From Anisakis pegreffii (Eukaryota > Nematoda > Chromadorea > Rhabditida > Anisakidae), in NCBI GenBank assembly GCA_035041965.1, contig JAPYMA010000806.1, forward strand, positions 62,001 to 126,000: 64,000 bases of DNA, written 5' to 3'. Within the stretch, counting starts at the first letter, position 1. Every line of letters starts with the position of its first letter. The notes under the pieces were generated by a model. The model made no database searches and was not told the DNA's origin. It worked only from the letters and a program-made list of their open reading frames with translations. This document shows, in pieces, positions 50,843-61,878 of this stretch. The translations under genes were made by a program, and so were the position numbers.

Positions 50843-52986
50843 TCAATACTGCTGGGATTGCTGTTGAGCATAACGCTGTTGACTAGCACCACCTGTACGT
50901 TGATTACTCTGTCCATAACTGTCATAGCCAGAACCTAAAACACCCAATCAATCAGATGCTGTTCCCAGTAAATACACTCTACAACGAGTTATTAATCAAC
51001 ACACCCGACAACAATCTACTGGATATCTTCAAACATTCTTAATTCACAGAATGCTCACGGAAACATTCTTCATTTCACGTGCACTGATCTGATCACACAA
51101 CTGAACGCATAAATGCGCATACAATTTAACCTTAAAAAGAATCAGCTCAAATGTCGACTCGTTTGCAAACTAACGAATTTTTGAACAGTGAGATTAATAT
51201 TGAGCAACAACCAACCATAAGCGCTGTACGCGGCTGCATTCGCTCCTTGTTGATAATAGTTCGCAGCAGGAGTTCCATACCAATCAGCCCATGCGTTCAT
51301 GCCAGCACCAGCTCCATAAGCGCTCAGTGCACTCATCTGACCCCAACCTGGTTGTCCATACCATCCATTCGGCATACCAGTGCCTCGTCCCATTCCATAC
51401 CCTCCACGCATCATTACGCCTGCACCACGACCAGCATTGAAACGTTTGCCTTGTGGCACTGCTTTTTTCACATCACACTGTAAAGTGCAACCGAATACAT
51501 TACAACTGAATACTCGAGCATTGCAAGTGTATGCTTTCAGTACTTAATCCAAATCCTTAACATAAACATTTCTTTAAATACACTGTAATTGTGAAATTGA
51601 AACTTTCGGCCAAGAACATTTCGGAAATTAAAAAGAATACAATAAGTTAGGATAATACAAAGCCACAGTTCGAGAGGAACACCCATATCTATCCACTCCG
51701 ATGGGTAGATATTTGACAACTTTATCCCTTATTTCGCTGAAAGCAACAATCACTATCCAACTCCGCTATCAATACGAGAACGAATGCACAAGTCGAATTA
51801 CCTCTCGCGCTCCGAAAGTTTGTTTCGGTGTCGCAGATGCACGATCAGCAGCTTCCTCTTCTTCGAAGACGATAAACGCAAAGTTGCGTCGAGCCTTCGT
51901 TTGCTTATCGAATGGCCACTCAATATCTTCCACTTTGCCATATTGTGCGAAATGTGCACGTAAATCCTCTTCTACAATCATACTCATAATTAACAACACA
52001 GTTAGCAAACATTCAATCAGCTAATTCGAACGTCACAATAAGTCATTGAAACCCATCGGTTTCAATCGAGGTAACTGTGAACAAATCCAATTATCATATG
52101 CAAAAGAAATGAATTAAATGTTGAAAAAATACAAATAAATTCAGAGTAATTCAAAAGAGAAAGCTAAATCACAACAAAACGCTGCAACTGACCTGGGAAA
52201 TCAGCCGGCAGTCCGCCGACGAATACTTTTTTGTTTTCTCGCGATTTCGCTGGCTTGACCTCGATTTGTTTATTTTTGAGGGTTTGTTCACGATTTCCTA
52301 AAGCCGCACGACACGCATCACCAGTTGCAAACTCAACAAACGCAAAGCCACGTGAACGACCTGTGTTACGATCGAATTTCACTTGCGCTTGCGCCACCTC
52401 ACCGTACTGTGAGAAGTATGAGGTTAGATCTTCGTTCGTCACATCGTATGCTATTCCACCAACAAATATCTTTCTGCAATTGCAAATCACCTCAAATCCT
52501 TTCTGCTATCACTCGGCAAACATTGATGCTGAGAATACTTAAACACAAAAACTACTGCGGCCGTTCAGATAAATGTAACGACATAATTCAACACAACTGT
52601 GTGATTGAACTTGCTGTGTGTATCACTTCATTACTTTTCTCGACAAATGTTACGAAATCGATGCACATACAACGTCTTAAAGAAATAACTCAATTTTATT
52701 GATCGTCTTCGTACATAACTTTAGGAGGTGAACTCTTGTTGCCCTGATAATGAAAAATCATTTCTCATGAGCGCATTTGTTGGAAGAACAGGTTCCATTA
52801 AAACTGAACGGTTACCATCTATTTCATCGAAATTGATTAATTATCAAAAAACCGACTGAAACACGCAATAATTTACTTGTCTTCATTGCCTTTGCTGCTC
52901 TCTTTGGCATTGTCTGCAGCAGATGTTCCGTTCACTGTACCGTTCTCTGTTTGTTCTTGATGAGCCTGATTCTCTTGAGTATCCAT
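50843..52986 (-). CDS. sqd-1: hnRNP with two RRMs, SQD-1/Squid type
   Basis: RNA-binding hnRNP of the Squid/hnRNP D group, which acts in pre-mRNA processing and mRNA localisation or translation. Five exons: 52986-52877, 52473-52193, 51971-51802, 51477-51216, 50934-50843; phases 2, 1, 0, 1 agree and give 304 residues. Residues 1-37 are acidic and polar. RRM1 (about 38-118) has RNP2 KIFVGGI and RNP1 RGFAFVEF; RRM2 (about 121-200) has KVFVGGL and RNFAFIVF, joined by KPAKSRENK. The tail is Gly, Ala, Tyr and Gln-rich, ending QQRYAQQQSQQY, a low-complexity domain typical of granule-forming hnRNPs. EDIEWPFDKQTKARRNFAFI in RRM2 follows nematode SQD-1 closely. ATG lies five bases after GTTACAG, a likely trans-splice acceptor. 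Intron 1 contains a possible alternative last exon. Confidence 0.95.
52696..52743 (-). CDS. Possible alternative last exon in sqd-1 intron 1
   Basis: A good acceptor (TTTTTCATTATCAG) precedes GGCAACAAGAGTTCACCTCC. Read in its own phase it encodes GNKSSPPKVMYEDDQ and a TAA that overlaps AATAAA. Spliced from sqd-1 exon 1 (phase 2) it would instead add about 22 unrelated codons before a stop. Either way it would end the mRNA before both RRMs, which suits autoregulation by a poison or premature-polyadenylation exon, common among hnRNP genes. Chance is a fair alternative. Confidence 0.25.
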   Translation of the reverse strand, partial: GNKSSPPKVMYEDDQ

Positions 52987-55900
52987 TATATCTGTAACTT
53001 CATCGAAATTTTACGGCTATTTTCGAAAAAAAAAATCAATCAGTCAACCCTTCATTTGATATCAGGAAATCTTTTTTCACGATAATCTTTGATGTTCACT
53101 GTGTTTCAATGTTCCCTAACGTCTCAAGCGTATAAAACAAACAACTTTTGTCTCCTCTTAATGTGTACCAACATTACAGCTAATCAATTATTTCGCCTAA
53201 AACCAACAACAACAAAATTCAGCACGCATTATTCCCATCCTCCTTCAGCTACTTCGAGCAGTTCTCGCTGTTGAAAACGCAAAACAGAACATGGTGATAA
53301 CTCACGGGTACACATTAAGCCACCACCTATTGCAGTTATTCACTGCTTGTTCATTCTATCAACCAACAAAAAATTCAGCCCGGCTCAAAACTTGAAATCA
53401 CATGAACAAACAAACAAAAAAACATGAACATATGCAAAAACCATCAATTACCTTATATAAACTGTGTTCAGTTACGAAGAAGTTGAATAGTAGAGAATAA
53501 GGAAAAATTACAAAGAGAGAGGAAAGGTGTTTACAAAACCGGTGATTTTAGAAAGTTTAGTCGTTAAGACTATCTAGAAAATACCCTGCAAATAAATTAT
53601 AATCAATTTCATCCAACAATCAAAATTCGTACGAAACGTTTCGAATAACTCAGTGTAAAACATCTCTCTGTTCAACAACAGATATTGAATCATGTGAACA
53701 GTGCCGTGCCATAAGATGAACAATGCAAAAAAACAACAACATTAAACCGCAGCAATGTACGGACGCCTTAAAGAAATCTGCTGATAGCAAGAATTCATTC
53801 AATGAATTTTTTACGAGCAATTTATGTTCAGAGTACAATCAAGCATCATAATAACTGATAATTCGACAGAGCGCTCAACGTAAACACAACGTCTTTCGAT
53901 CAGACAAGCACATCAAGAGCATGCAACAAACAAACTTCACCTTGTGAACATCAATTTCGTACTGCATCCAACGAATTTATAACAGTGAACAATAGCGAAA
54001 ATAACTCACGATCAGTTCGCAAAATTTCTTCTAAAAATGCAACAAGAAACTTGCATAAATATTCTTGCAAAAACACAAACAAAACTCGACGGAAGCGCGG
54101 TTATCGAATGTAAAACAATTTTTGATAGGCAAACAAAAATCTATTTTATCATCTCTCATGAGATAATTTCTAGAAGAATGTTATCAAGAGCACCAATGTC
54201 ATATATAGATTCAATCTGTTGCAGTGTTGTGTCTCCAGCACACAAAGAACCGGTTTGTTTTCACCGTTCATAAAAAACTCATACGTTGCATGAGCCAACA
54301 TGATGTGACGACTATCAAGAAATCGATTAAAGTGCAACAAACATAATGCCAACGATAAGACTGGAAGGAATATGCGATGAAACTGAGAAAATAATGCCAA
54401 CGGCGCTAGCTGATTTTACGGATGAGCTAGCGGAACTGGGAAGCGCGAAACACATCGCCAAAATCGGAAACACAAGGTTTTTGTATTCACAAAGAGACGT
54501 TACGAAATAAGACGGATGGCCGAATATCTTGAAATCTGACAGCAACATAGCAAATGAGTCCTCAAAAAGACCATGTCTATAACGAATAACCGTGAAACAC
54601 ACGAAGAGATGGAATCCTTTCTGATTAGATAACGCTAGAATAGTGAATTACATGATAAGAGCTCAGTGATCCGTAGATAACAGCGAAGAAAGTTGTCATA
54701 CAACGTATACATAGTTTGGAATGACGCGTTAGTGAAAGCTTGGAACAAAACGCATTCGAGAAGTTGCCCAAATACGACTGGCAACGAAAATAACCGCAAG
54801 GCGCTAACTGCGATAAAGGCCAACAAAATAACAAGCTAAAAAAGCCCTCCTCATCCGACCCCACCCCTCCTTTATTCATATCGAAAAAAATTCCAACGTT
54901 CGTACGCACATTACAACGCATCAGCACTTAAACAATTGCTGCTTTTAAATACAGTAAATCTGAAAACATCGCACATCGTTTCTTTTCAAAAGACGACTAA
55001 GTGCATTCGTCCCTATTCGTTCACTTAACAGCACAAAACCGAACGAAATCGCCTTTCTAGATAAATAAATGAGTTAATTAATTGATTAATGAATAAAGAT
55101 CCTTAGAGCGTAATGAACCCAGAAAATATAAAGCAGAAGTAATAGTTGAAGGCGCCACTGCGTTAATATCATCAATATGCGTACAAAGATGCTAACCATT
55201 AAAACTGACAATTAACAAGCATATTCAAAAGTGAAACAGTCCATCAAACCGAAGCTCGAAGTAAATCCTGTTTCGTCAAAAATTCTTTAAAGGTTATTGT
55301 GTAAAGTTTATGCTCTCCTGTGGTCTGCTCTCCATTTACGACTGAACAAAATTACTCTCCTAACAATACGAAGAATTGGTCATGAACTCTTTAGGTTACA
55401 TGCTTCTTTCAGAGATCATGTACGCTCGGCTTTTGCGAAACAACTTCAACATACCTTGATGTCAGCTGATATGAAAAACTCTTGCACATGAAAGATGTGC
55501 AAACATTGTTGACGAATAATACAGAGTTCCATATTTACAGCAAATTTGTGATCGTACCCATACACCTTAACGATCACTCAACCAAATATATACTGCCTAT
55601 AAGTCTCCTGCAACGGTACTTCCGGTGACTTCAATATATTCCTTCGCATTTCGATAAAAATCAATCGGTGAATAATAAACAACGATGGTGGAAGCCAATT
55701 TAAGCTTTTCAGTAACGAGCAGATCACATAGTCTTCTTTATTCATAAATTCCCAGTGTCTTTTCTCTTCTTCACTGCCAGCTTCTCTCCGCCTCCCACTT
55801 TTTGAAAAAAACGATGAAAAGTTTGATTTAGAGGATGAAAGAATATGAAATTTGATTCAGGCGCACTGGAGGCAAGCTTAATCCGCGATGATTCCTAGCA

Positions 55901-56275
55901 TCCCTCTGCAAACGTATGTACTCATTTCTGTCAGCTCTCGTTCCACTGTACCGTAATCTGCTGTGACACATGCATCGCTCGTACCCCCCCCCCCACCCCT
56001 TCCCTCTATTGTTTCTTCTTTGGATGGCATCACCTCTTAAAAAGTTTCTCATAACTTGCAAAATGAAAATGAAACATGGCAGAGATTCTAATTCTGTAGG
56101 AAATTAAAATCTCTATCTGAATCCTATGTCATTGAATGTTGATCACCACTACCCAAAGCATGTATTGACCACAATGATATCAATGATGATAAGATTTGGT
56201 TGAAGATCATTCGAGTCCTAATATCATACCGTTAAAATTCACAATATTTGTGCTGAGTTCAGTGCTTACATGATG
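52987..56275. other. Spacer, with one ambiguous GC-richer patch
   Basis: Between the divergently read sqd-1 and the plus-strand cluster. The interval 54300-54900 is GC-richer and open on both strands. Minus frames there (54327-54635, and 54635-54838 after a GGGCTTTTTTAG acceptor) are hydrophobic and could be a multi-pass membrane protein. A plus frame at 54346-54510 is charged and helical. I cannot choose between them. The C-run at 55984-56006 is listed separately. The plus frame at 55297-55491 is unsupported. Confidence 0.4.
55984..56006. repeat. C-run, G-quadruplex-prone on the minus strand
   Basis: Eleven C, one A, four C, two T, three C. The minus strand therefore reads GGG-AA-GGGG-T-G11, enough guanine runs for an intramolecular G-quadruplex. 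Lies about 280 bases upstream of the plus-strand membrane-protein candidate. Long homopolymers are also prone to sequencing error. Confidence 0.8.
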
Positions 56276-56802
56276 TGTCATTCAATCAGTGCAATTACCG
56301 GTTTTGTTCAATTCAAATCCGATCGATGTTTTCTCAAGTTCTCATCATCGTTATTTTCCATCTCCACTGACTCTAGTTTGCAAACTTTTATTTACCTGCT
56401 TCTCGACGCAATCACAAAATTGTGTGGATATCACCTCACACCACAAACTCTCATTTCAGTTCCTTTAGGTACACTCACTGCTATCGTATTTATTTTTGCA
56501 TCAATTTTGTTCTGCTTTACGTCTATGTTGATTTATTTTGTCGTTTATCTACTATCAAATAATTTATTGTTATTGACGTGAGTAATAATGAGTAGACTAA
56601 AAAAAGTGTTTCGAATATCGCTCGCTGGTTATGGTGATTGCAGTTGGTCTCGAAGACGATTAGATGCTAGTTGACATATGTAAGGGAAATTCGCAACACA
56701 TAGAAGCTTTGTCTAACTCTTCTAAAGGTTAGAAATCAATTTTGCCTTATCACCACATCTAGGTATCGGAAGAAGGATATCGCTGAGATCAAGAGCGTTT
56801 GA
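56276..56802 (+). CDS. Candidate small membrane protein, two exons
   Basis: An open frame (ATG at 56270 or 56273) ends at a consensus GAC|GTGAGT donor (56577). A short second exon at 56763-56802 after CACATCTAG continues in phase (AC|G) as YRKKDIAEIKSV then TGA. The product would be about 115 residues with a membrane segment LTAIVFIFASILFCFTSMLI near the C-terminus and an amphipathic stretch before it, ending in a lysine-containing cytosolic tail. An acceptor at 56375 (CTGACTCTAG) means the true exon may start there, with further exons upstream. No family recognised. It lies 300 bases upstream of the esterase-fold gene on the same strand, so the two could share an operon. Confidence 0.33.
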
Positions 56803-57101
56803 TTCAAAGAGCAGACTAGAAAAAGCTTGCCTACAGCATTATCATAACGTTGTTCAGTGGTATCAAATTCAAAAGTTGTTCACCAGTGTTTGATCCCATC
56901 CCATCTCTATTTTGTATCTGTAAGGAAAAGGTAGGAAAAGGATGAATTGCGTATTGCCTACGGAATTAATGCCCTCAGTGGTGGATCGTAGATGTTATCG
57001 TTAAAATTTGAGAGCATTCATGTTCTCACCTATCTTCAACTTTTCAGGTCTAGACCATATGAAACGTTGTATGATAAAAGTTCGAAGTGAATGCTTTCAG
57101 A

Positions 57102-60100
57102 ATGGGTTCTGCATGGTCTCGTTCAAAGAGCACTTATGATCCAACGCCAGTTTTCAAAACAAAATATGGTAAAATAAGAGGCAAACGTTACCATGTCGGC
57201 GCTAATCATTATGTGAACGTATTTATCAGTATTCCATACGCAAAACCTCCCACGGGGGTTCTTCGCTTTAAGGTGACTGATCCGCAATCGGTCTTTTTGA
57301 CTCATCCCTACTTCACTCAATTCGCACGATTCTAACGTTAATTTAACATCTACTTTGGCATTCAAAATCTTTTGCGATACTCCTTTTTACTTTCCTCTGT
57401 AGCCTAAAAAAATCCAAACTGAAGTCTCGCACGTCGTTTCTAGCATTCAAATTTTATTTTCAGAAACCGTGTCCTCCTGAATCATGGCCAAACGTTCGTG
57501 AATGCATTCAAAACGTTAGACGAGTACCTGAACGGGAAGCGTTTCTAGGGCGATGGTCAACAGGCAATCCGAGCAACGAGGATTGTCTTTATTTGAACGT
57601 TTACGCACCGGAATGGGATCCATTTGGAGAGCAAGTGAGATGTATAGATCGTTAATTTGTTCGTATCTCACCTCATGCTATCCCAAAAAAATCATGATTG
57701 CAGTGAAGGTGTTGTAGCCGAAACTAATTCTCGTCTTATTTGAATAAATCAGAAGTTGAAAGGCAATCTGTGAAATAAACGAATTTATTCAAGCGCAGAA
57801 GTTGTTGATAATTGATCAAGATAATTAAGATATTCATCAAACACTCAACATTGTTTTTTCATTCGTAGATTCAGTTGAACGTCGTTTTGGTTCAATGATG
57901 TTGCATTATAGAAGAGTGGAAGAGCTGTCATGATATGGATAAATGACGAGGAGCAGGCGTTGTACCCGTTACACCCGTCAGTAGGTTGCAGCGGTCGAGG
58001 AATTTGCAAGTTTGTTGTTTCTTTTTTCCTTCACCGCGAAAATACTTCGTCAGAAACCCAGTTCGGCAGTATTGAGTGAAAATGGGATGAGAATTCAAAG
58101 TTTGAACGGAAATATTGACAGAATCAGTCGTCATTTATCAATTCAAATAATTTCAGAAAGTCAAAAATTAGTATTGAAATTTTAGATATCTTTGCTCGAG
58201 AGACGTGATTGTAGTGAGTGTGCATTATCGACATGGTATTCTCGGTTTTGTTGCAACTGCTGATCAATACAGCACACCGAACCTCGGCATTTGGGATCAA
58301 GTGATGGCCATCAACTGGGTCAAAGAGAACATCGCAGAATTTGGTGGTGATCCTTACAATATTACCCTGTTTGGTCATGGGGCCGGTGCTGTCTTCGTGG
58401 ATATACTATCCATATCACCATACACAAGAGGTGACTAACTTTTTTTGCATTTACCATTCAGAAACCGATTTTTTAAACCGTCCGTTTTTAGTTGCGTATC
58501 CAGCTGCTCTGATATGCTCAGAATATCAATTACTCACTCAATTGTATATTACTTAATCACCAGTTGTTGCATAGTTATAAATTGAAATTTAAAAAAACAC
58601 GAGTTTTTCTCGGGAAGTAAAATGTCCGTTAAACGAAATAATTGTTGGCGACTAATCTGCTTCAGACTCATTCGATAAAATGATTCTGATGTCTGGTACA
58701 GCAGATTGCAAGTGGGCTCTTCATGACATTCGACGTGTGAAGCAAGCAACTATAGCACATGCTTGCTCACTTGGATGGCACTATCCTGAGAATGGTATAA
58801 GCATGTTCCACAGACTCTATTTGAACTTAACTTCAGTATCGAACTGAATCAGTTGGAAAAATAATCATTTAACAGTGGCGCGTGATCAAACCAATTTTTT
58901 CAGCAAGTGAGGAAGACATAAGTGCCAGTTTAATGAGATTCCTGCGCCATCAGTGTGCCACCTCATTAACGCCTATAACTACCGGTTACGACATATGCAA
59001 GTCGATTATCACTTCCCCAACACCATTTGGAGCAGTTTTTGACGGCGATCTCATTCCTGAATCGATCACTGAGTTACGCAAGAAAACACCAAAAAAGACA
59101 TGCTTATGTGGTGTAACAGAATACGAGGCACTGATTTTTGGTACGGGTTGTGCATCAGTCCGATCATTATGCGAAGACATCATTTCTATTGTTAATTTGA
59201 TCAATTGCTTTCAGATGGAAGACTGTATTCACTTATTCTCAAATGGCAAACGCACATATTTTCGGAGATGCGTTTGACCACTTTTGAATCAGTTCAGATG
59301 AAGAACAATAAATGCAATGTGTAATGTTCCTTGTGCTAAACTGAATATGAAAGAATTCGCCTTAGTTTTTGAAAGACTCTTCCTTCCTTTCCACTTCCCA
59401 TACTCGAATCTGAACATCGTAATCAATGGATATCTGCTCATTTAAAACTTCATTTTGTACAGTTTACTTTCTCATCCAGCTGGATTTGGTCGCAAATCAT
59501 TGGATATGACGAGTTTCGATCATCTTTTGAACGTCGTCATTCCTCAAAGCAATGACCATCCATCTTCACATTTGTTCAGTGTCGCAAAATCACTTTATAT
59601 CAATGATGCGTACAGCAGTAATGAGATGAAACGAGCTTATGTGAAGGTGATAATAATATTTCATTCGATTCGATTATATCAGTGGTGAGAAATTTCCGGA
59701 ACGGTTTTCCGTTTGTTCCTGATATTATAAGTAGAAATGGAAGGTTCTTGTATTAGGGCGAGGGATTAACGGCGGCCTGCCAAATCATCGAAAGGGGTAA
59801 TGAAGCACCCGAAAATGAGAACCACAGGATTATATGAACACCTAACTGTTTTCACTGAGTTTTCAGCTAGCAAGTGACGTCTTTGTGACAAATGACGTTC
59901 ACGATTATGCTGAAGACATGCTCGACGCTAATCATAAAATGTTCTTATACAATTTCGATTATTTTAACTCACGATCGTTCGGTCTCTTGCGATGGTCACT
60001 TCCGTTCTTTGGTAGGACTCTTCTTACGTGAATACCACCTGATCCAGACTGATATTAATTTTTCAACAAAATGCGATTGATCTCATCGGTGAATCAAAAC

Positions 60101-61308
60101 GAATTTCATGAAGCGCTGACCTCTTCCAGCATCAACTCATGGTAGCGATTTAGCGTTTCTGTTCGGGAAATCACCATCTCAGAACATCAAACGTACGGCG
60201 GCTGATCGAATGGTTATCGAAAATTTGACAACGCTATTCACGAATCTTGCTAAATTCGGGTACACGTTTTGAGCTTTCAATTTCAGTTAGTTATTAGGTC
60301 AGCTGTGTTGATAGTTCATTATGACGATTGGTTTATTTTAGTGATGTGAACGGCAGTTTTATCGAAGGTTTAGAAGCGTTGAATGAATACGACAAATGGT
60401 CGTACGTTTCGATTGGTCGAGGTATTACAATGAAATGCAATTTCCATGACAGAAGAGCAAATTTTTGGCGTCGATTACGAGAGAATCGTTTGCATTTGCC
60501 GAACGTTGAAGCAAATTCGATTCAAACTCAGACCGACCCGAAACTGCTGACTGCAAAACGATATACATCAACAGTACAACGACGAGTTCACTGTCAACAG
60601 ACACAAACTGATGCGAATTTACAAATTGATCTGAGTTTATCTGAGCTTCATGAAGTTGCAATGAGAAGTCGTGAATCTCTGAACGACTCTGAGAATCTTC
60701 AACTAGAAGAAAATGAAGAAGAGGTGGACAAATTGGAAATAATGAAAAGTCAAACTGACGAGCTAAATGAAGAGGACATTGAACGATGTGAGGAGATCGC
60801 GATTACGATTACGTTGACGAAAGGTGAACGAGGAAATTCATTGGATTTACATGAAGCAGAGATAATCTTCTTTGCGTGGATGAATGAAGCGAATATCAGA
60901 CCGTATGACTCCGAGAGTCATAAGGGCGGTAATGGAGAAGACAGTTCGTTAGGCAGACTGGAAGTGCACGAGGAGACCGCAACCGATGATCAATCGCTCA
61001 GTGTTTTGTTCTACGATGAAATGCTTTACGAGGATTATGTGAAAATTTGCGAATATTTCGCAGATGGACTCAACAACAATTCATCATTCACACCGACTGC
61101 ACATCGTTGTCCTACTTCTGAAACGTCCATTATGCCAGTAACAAGTCAGACTGTTCGAATGAATACTAACCAAATTACCAGTGATAAGTCACATACGGAT
61201 AGATTAAATTTAGAAACGCCGCCATCAGATCGAACCACACTGAGAAGCAGCCTTCCGGAGAATTTCTATGAGGGAAGCGCAAGAGATACTGATCGAACAG
61301 TCTGGTAA
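57102..61308 (+). CDS. Carboxylesterase-fold pseudoenzyme with N-myristoylation signal and acidic TQT-motif tail
   Basis: Member of the type-B carboxylesterase/cholinesterase family. Eleven exons join in phase: 57102-57272, 57464-57634, 57912-58009, 58186-58430, 58666-58794, 58904-59140, 59215-59320, 59463-59646, 59867-60011, 60130-60259, 60342-61308; 860 residues. Landmarks present: YGKIRGKRY and IPYAKPPTGVLRFK; SNEDCLYLNVYAP; NIAEFGGDPYNITLFG; FGAVFDGDLIP; GVTEYEALIF (Glu346); THGSDLAFLFG (His499). The nucleophile serine is Gly212 (GHGAG), and the oxyanion HGGG at 125-128 reads NDEE, so hydrolysis is not expected. It starts MGSAWSRSK, a good myristoylation signal, with no signal peptide; ATG lies one base after TGCTTTCAG. 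Residues past about 590 are an acidic disordered tail with TQT(D) motifs. The exon 3 donor (GTTTGT) is the weakest join. Confidence 0.85.
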
Positions 61309-61878
61309 GGCCTAATCTGATAAATAAGAATGAATGAATTCAAGGTTGGTCGGATTCAGAAGAATGTCAAAAATTGGATTTTGCTGTTCAAAGTGGTTAT
61401 TGAGTGTGCGATCGTGCTGCCTAGTTATGATTAGTGCTACGTTATGACGGATTATTGATAAAGGAGAAAGATTGATCATATTATATTATTGCGTGCATTT
61501 TGTTCAATTAATTGTAGCATCACTGCTGATTGATCGCTATGCATTTATACACAGAGCATATCATTTAATATTACGTTATCAGCGTTCAATAAAAATTGTC
61601 TCGTAATCAAAAATAAATTTCAATAATAAATTTCGCACTTTTCTTTATGGGCACAAGTACATTCGCTCAATCGTTCAACATTTCTATCCAAAAATAAAAC
61701 CTGCAGCTAAACTAATGTCACCATCACATTTATTTACATACATTGTTACAAATGCATTTCATCGATAATTTCATTGTGAGATTTAATGTGAAACACAAAC
61801 GCATTTAATTGCATTTACTAATTGAAGCATTTACATTCGCTACAAGTTGAAAGGCTTTCAATCACCTGCTTTCAATCA
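61309..61878. other. Convergent 3' region between the esterase-fold and NUP58-like genes
   Basis: Holds the 3' ends of two genes transcribed toward each other. Apart from the plus-strand poly(A) signal at 61588 I see no other feature. Confidence 0.6.
61588..61593 (+). terminator. AATAAA poly(A) signal of the esterase-fold gene
   Basis: First canonical AATAAA beyond the stop codon at 61308. A 3' untranslated region of about 300 bases would result. Further AATAAA-like hexamers follow within 40 bases. Confidence 0.55.

Noticed and set aside
53650..53838. Minus-strand 62-codon frame upstream of sqd-1
   Set aside because: No splice-site support, and it lies in AT-rich sequence on the promoter side of sqd-1.
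59141..59277. Read-through of esterase exon 6 past its donor
   Set aside because: The frame stays open for 45 codons, but the extension has no family features, and splicing at 59140 to 59215 restores the phase needed by exon 8.
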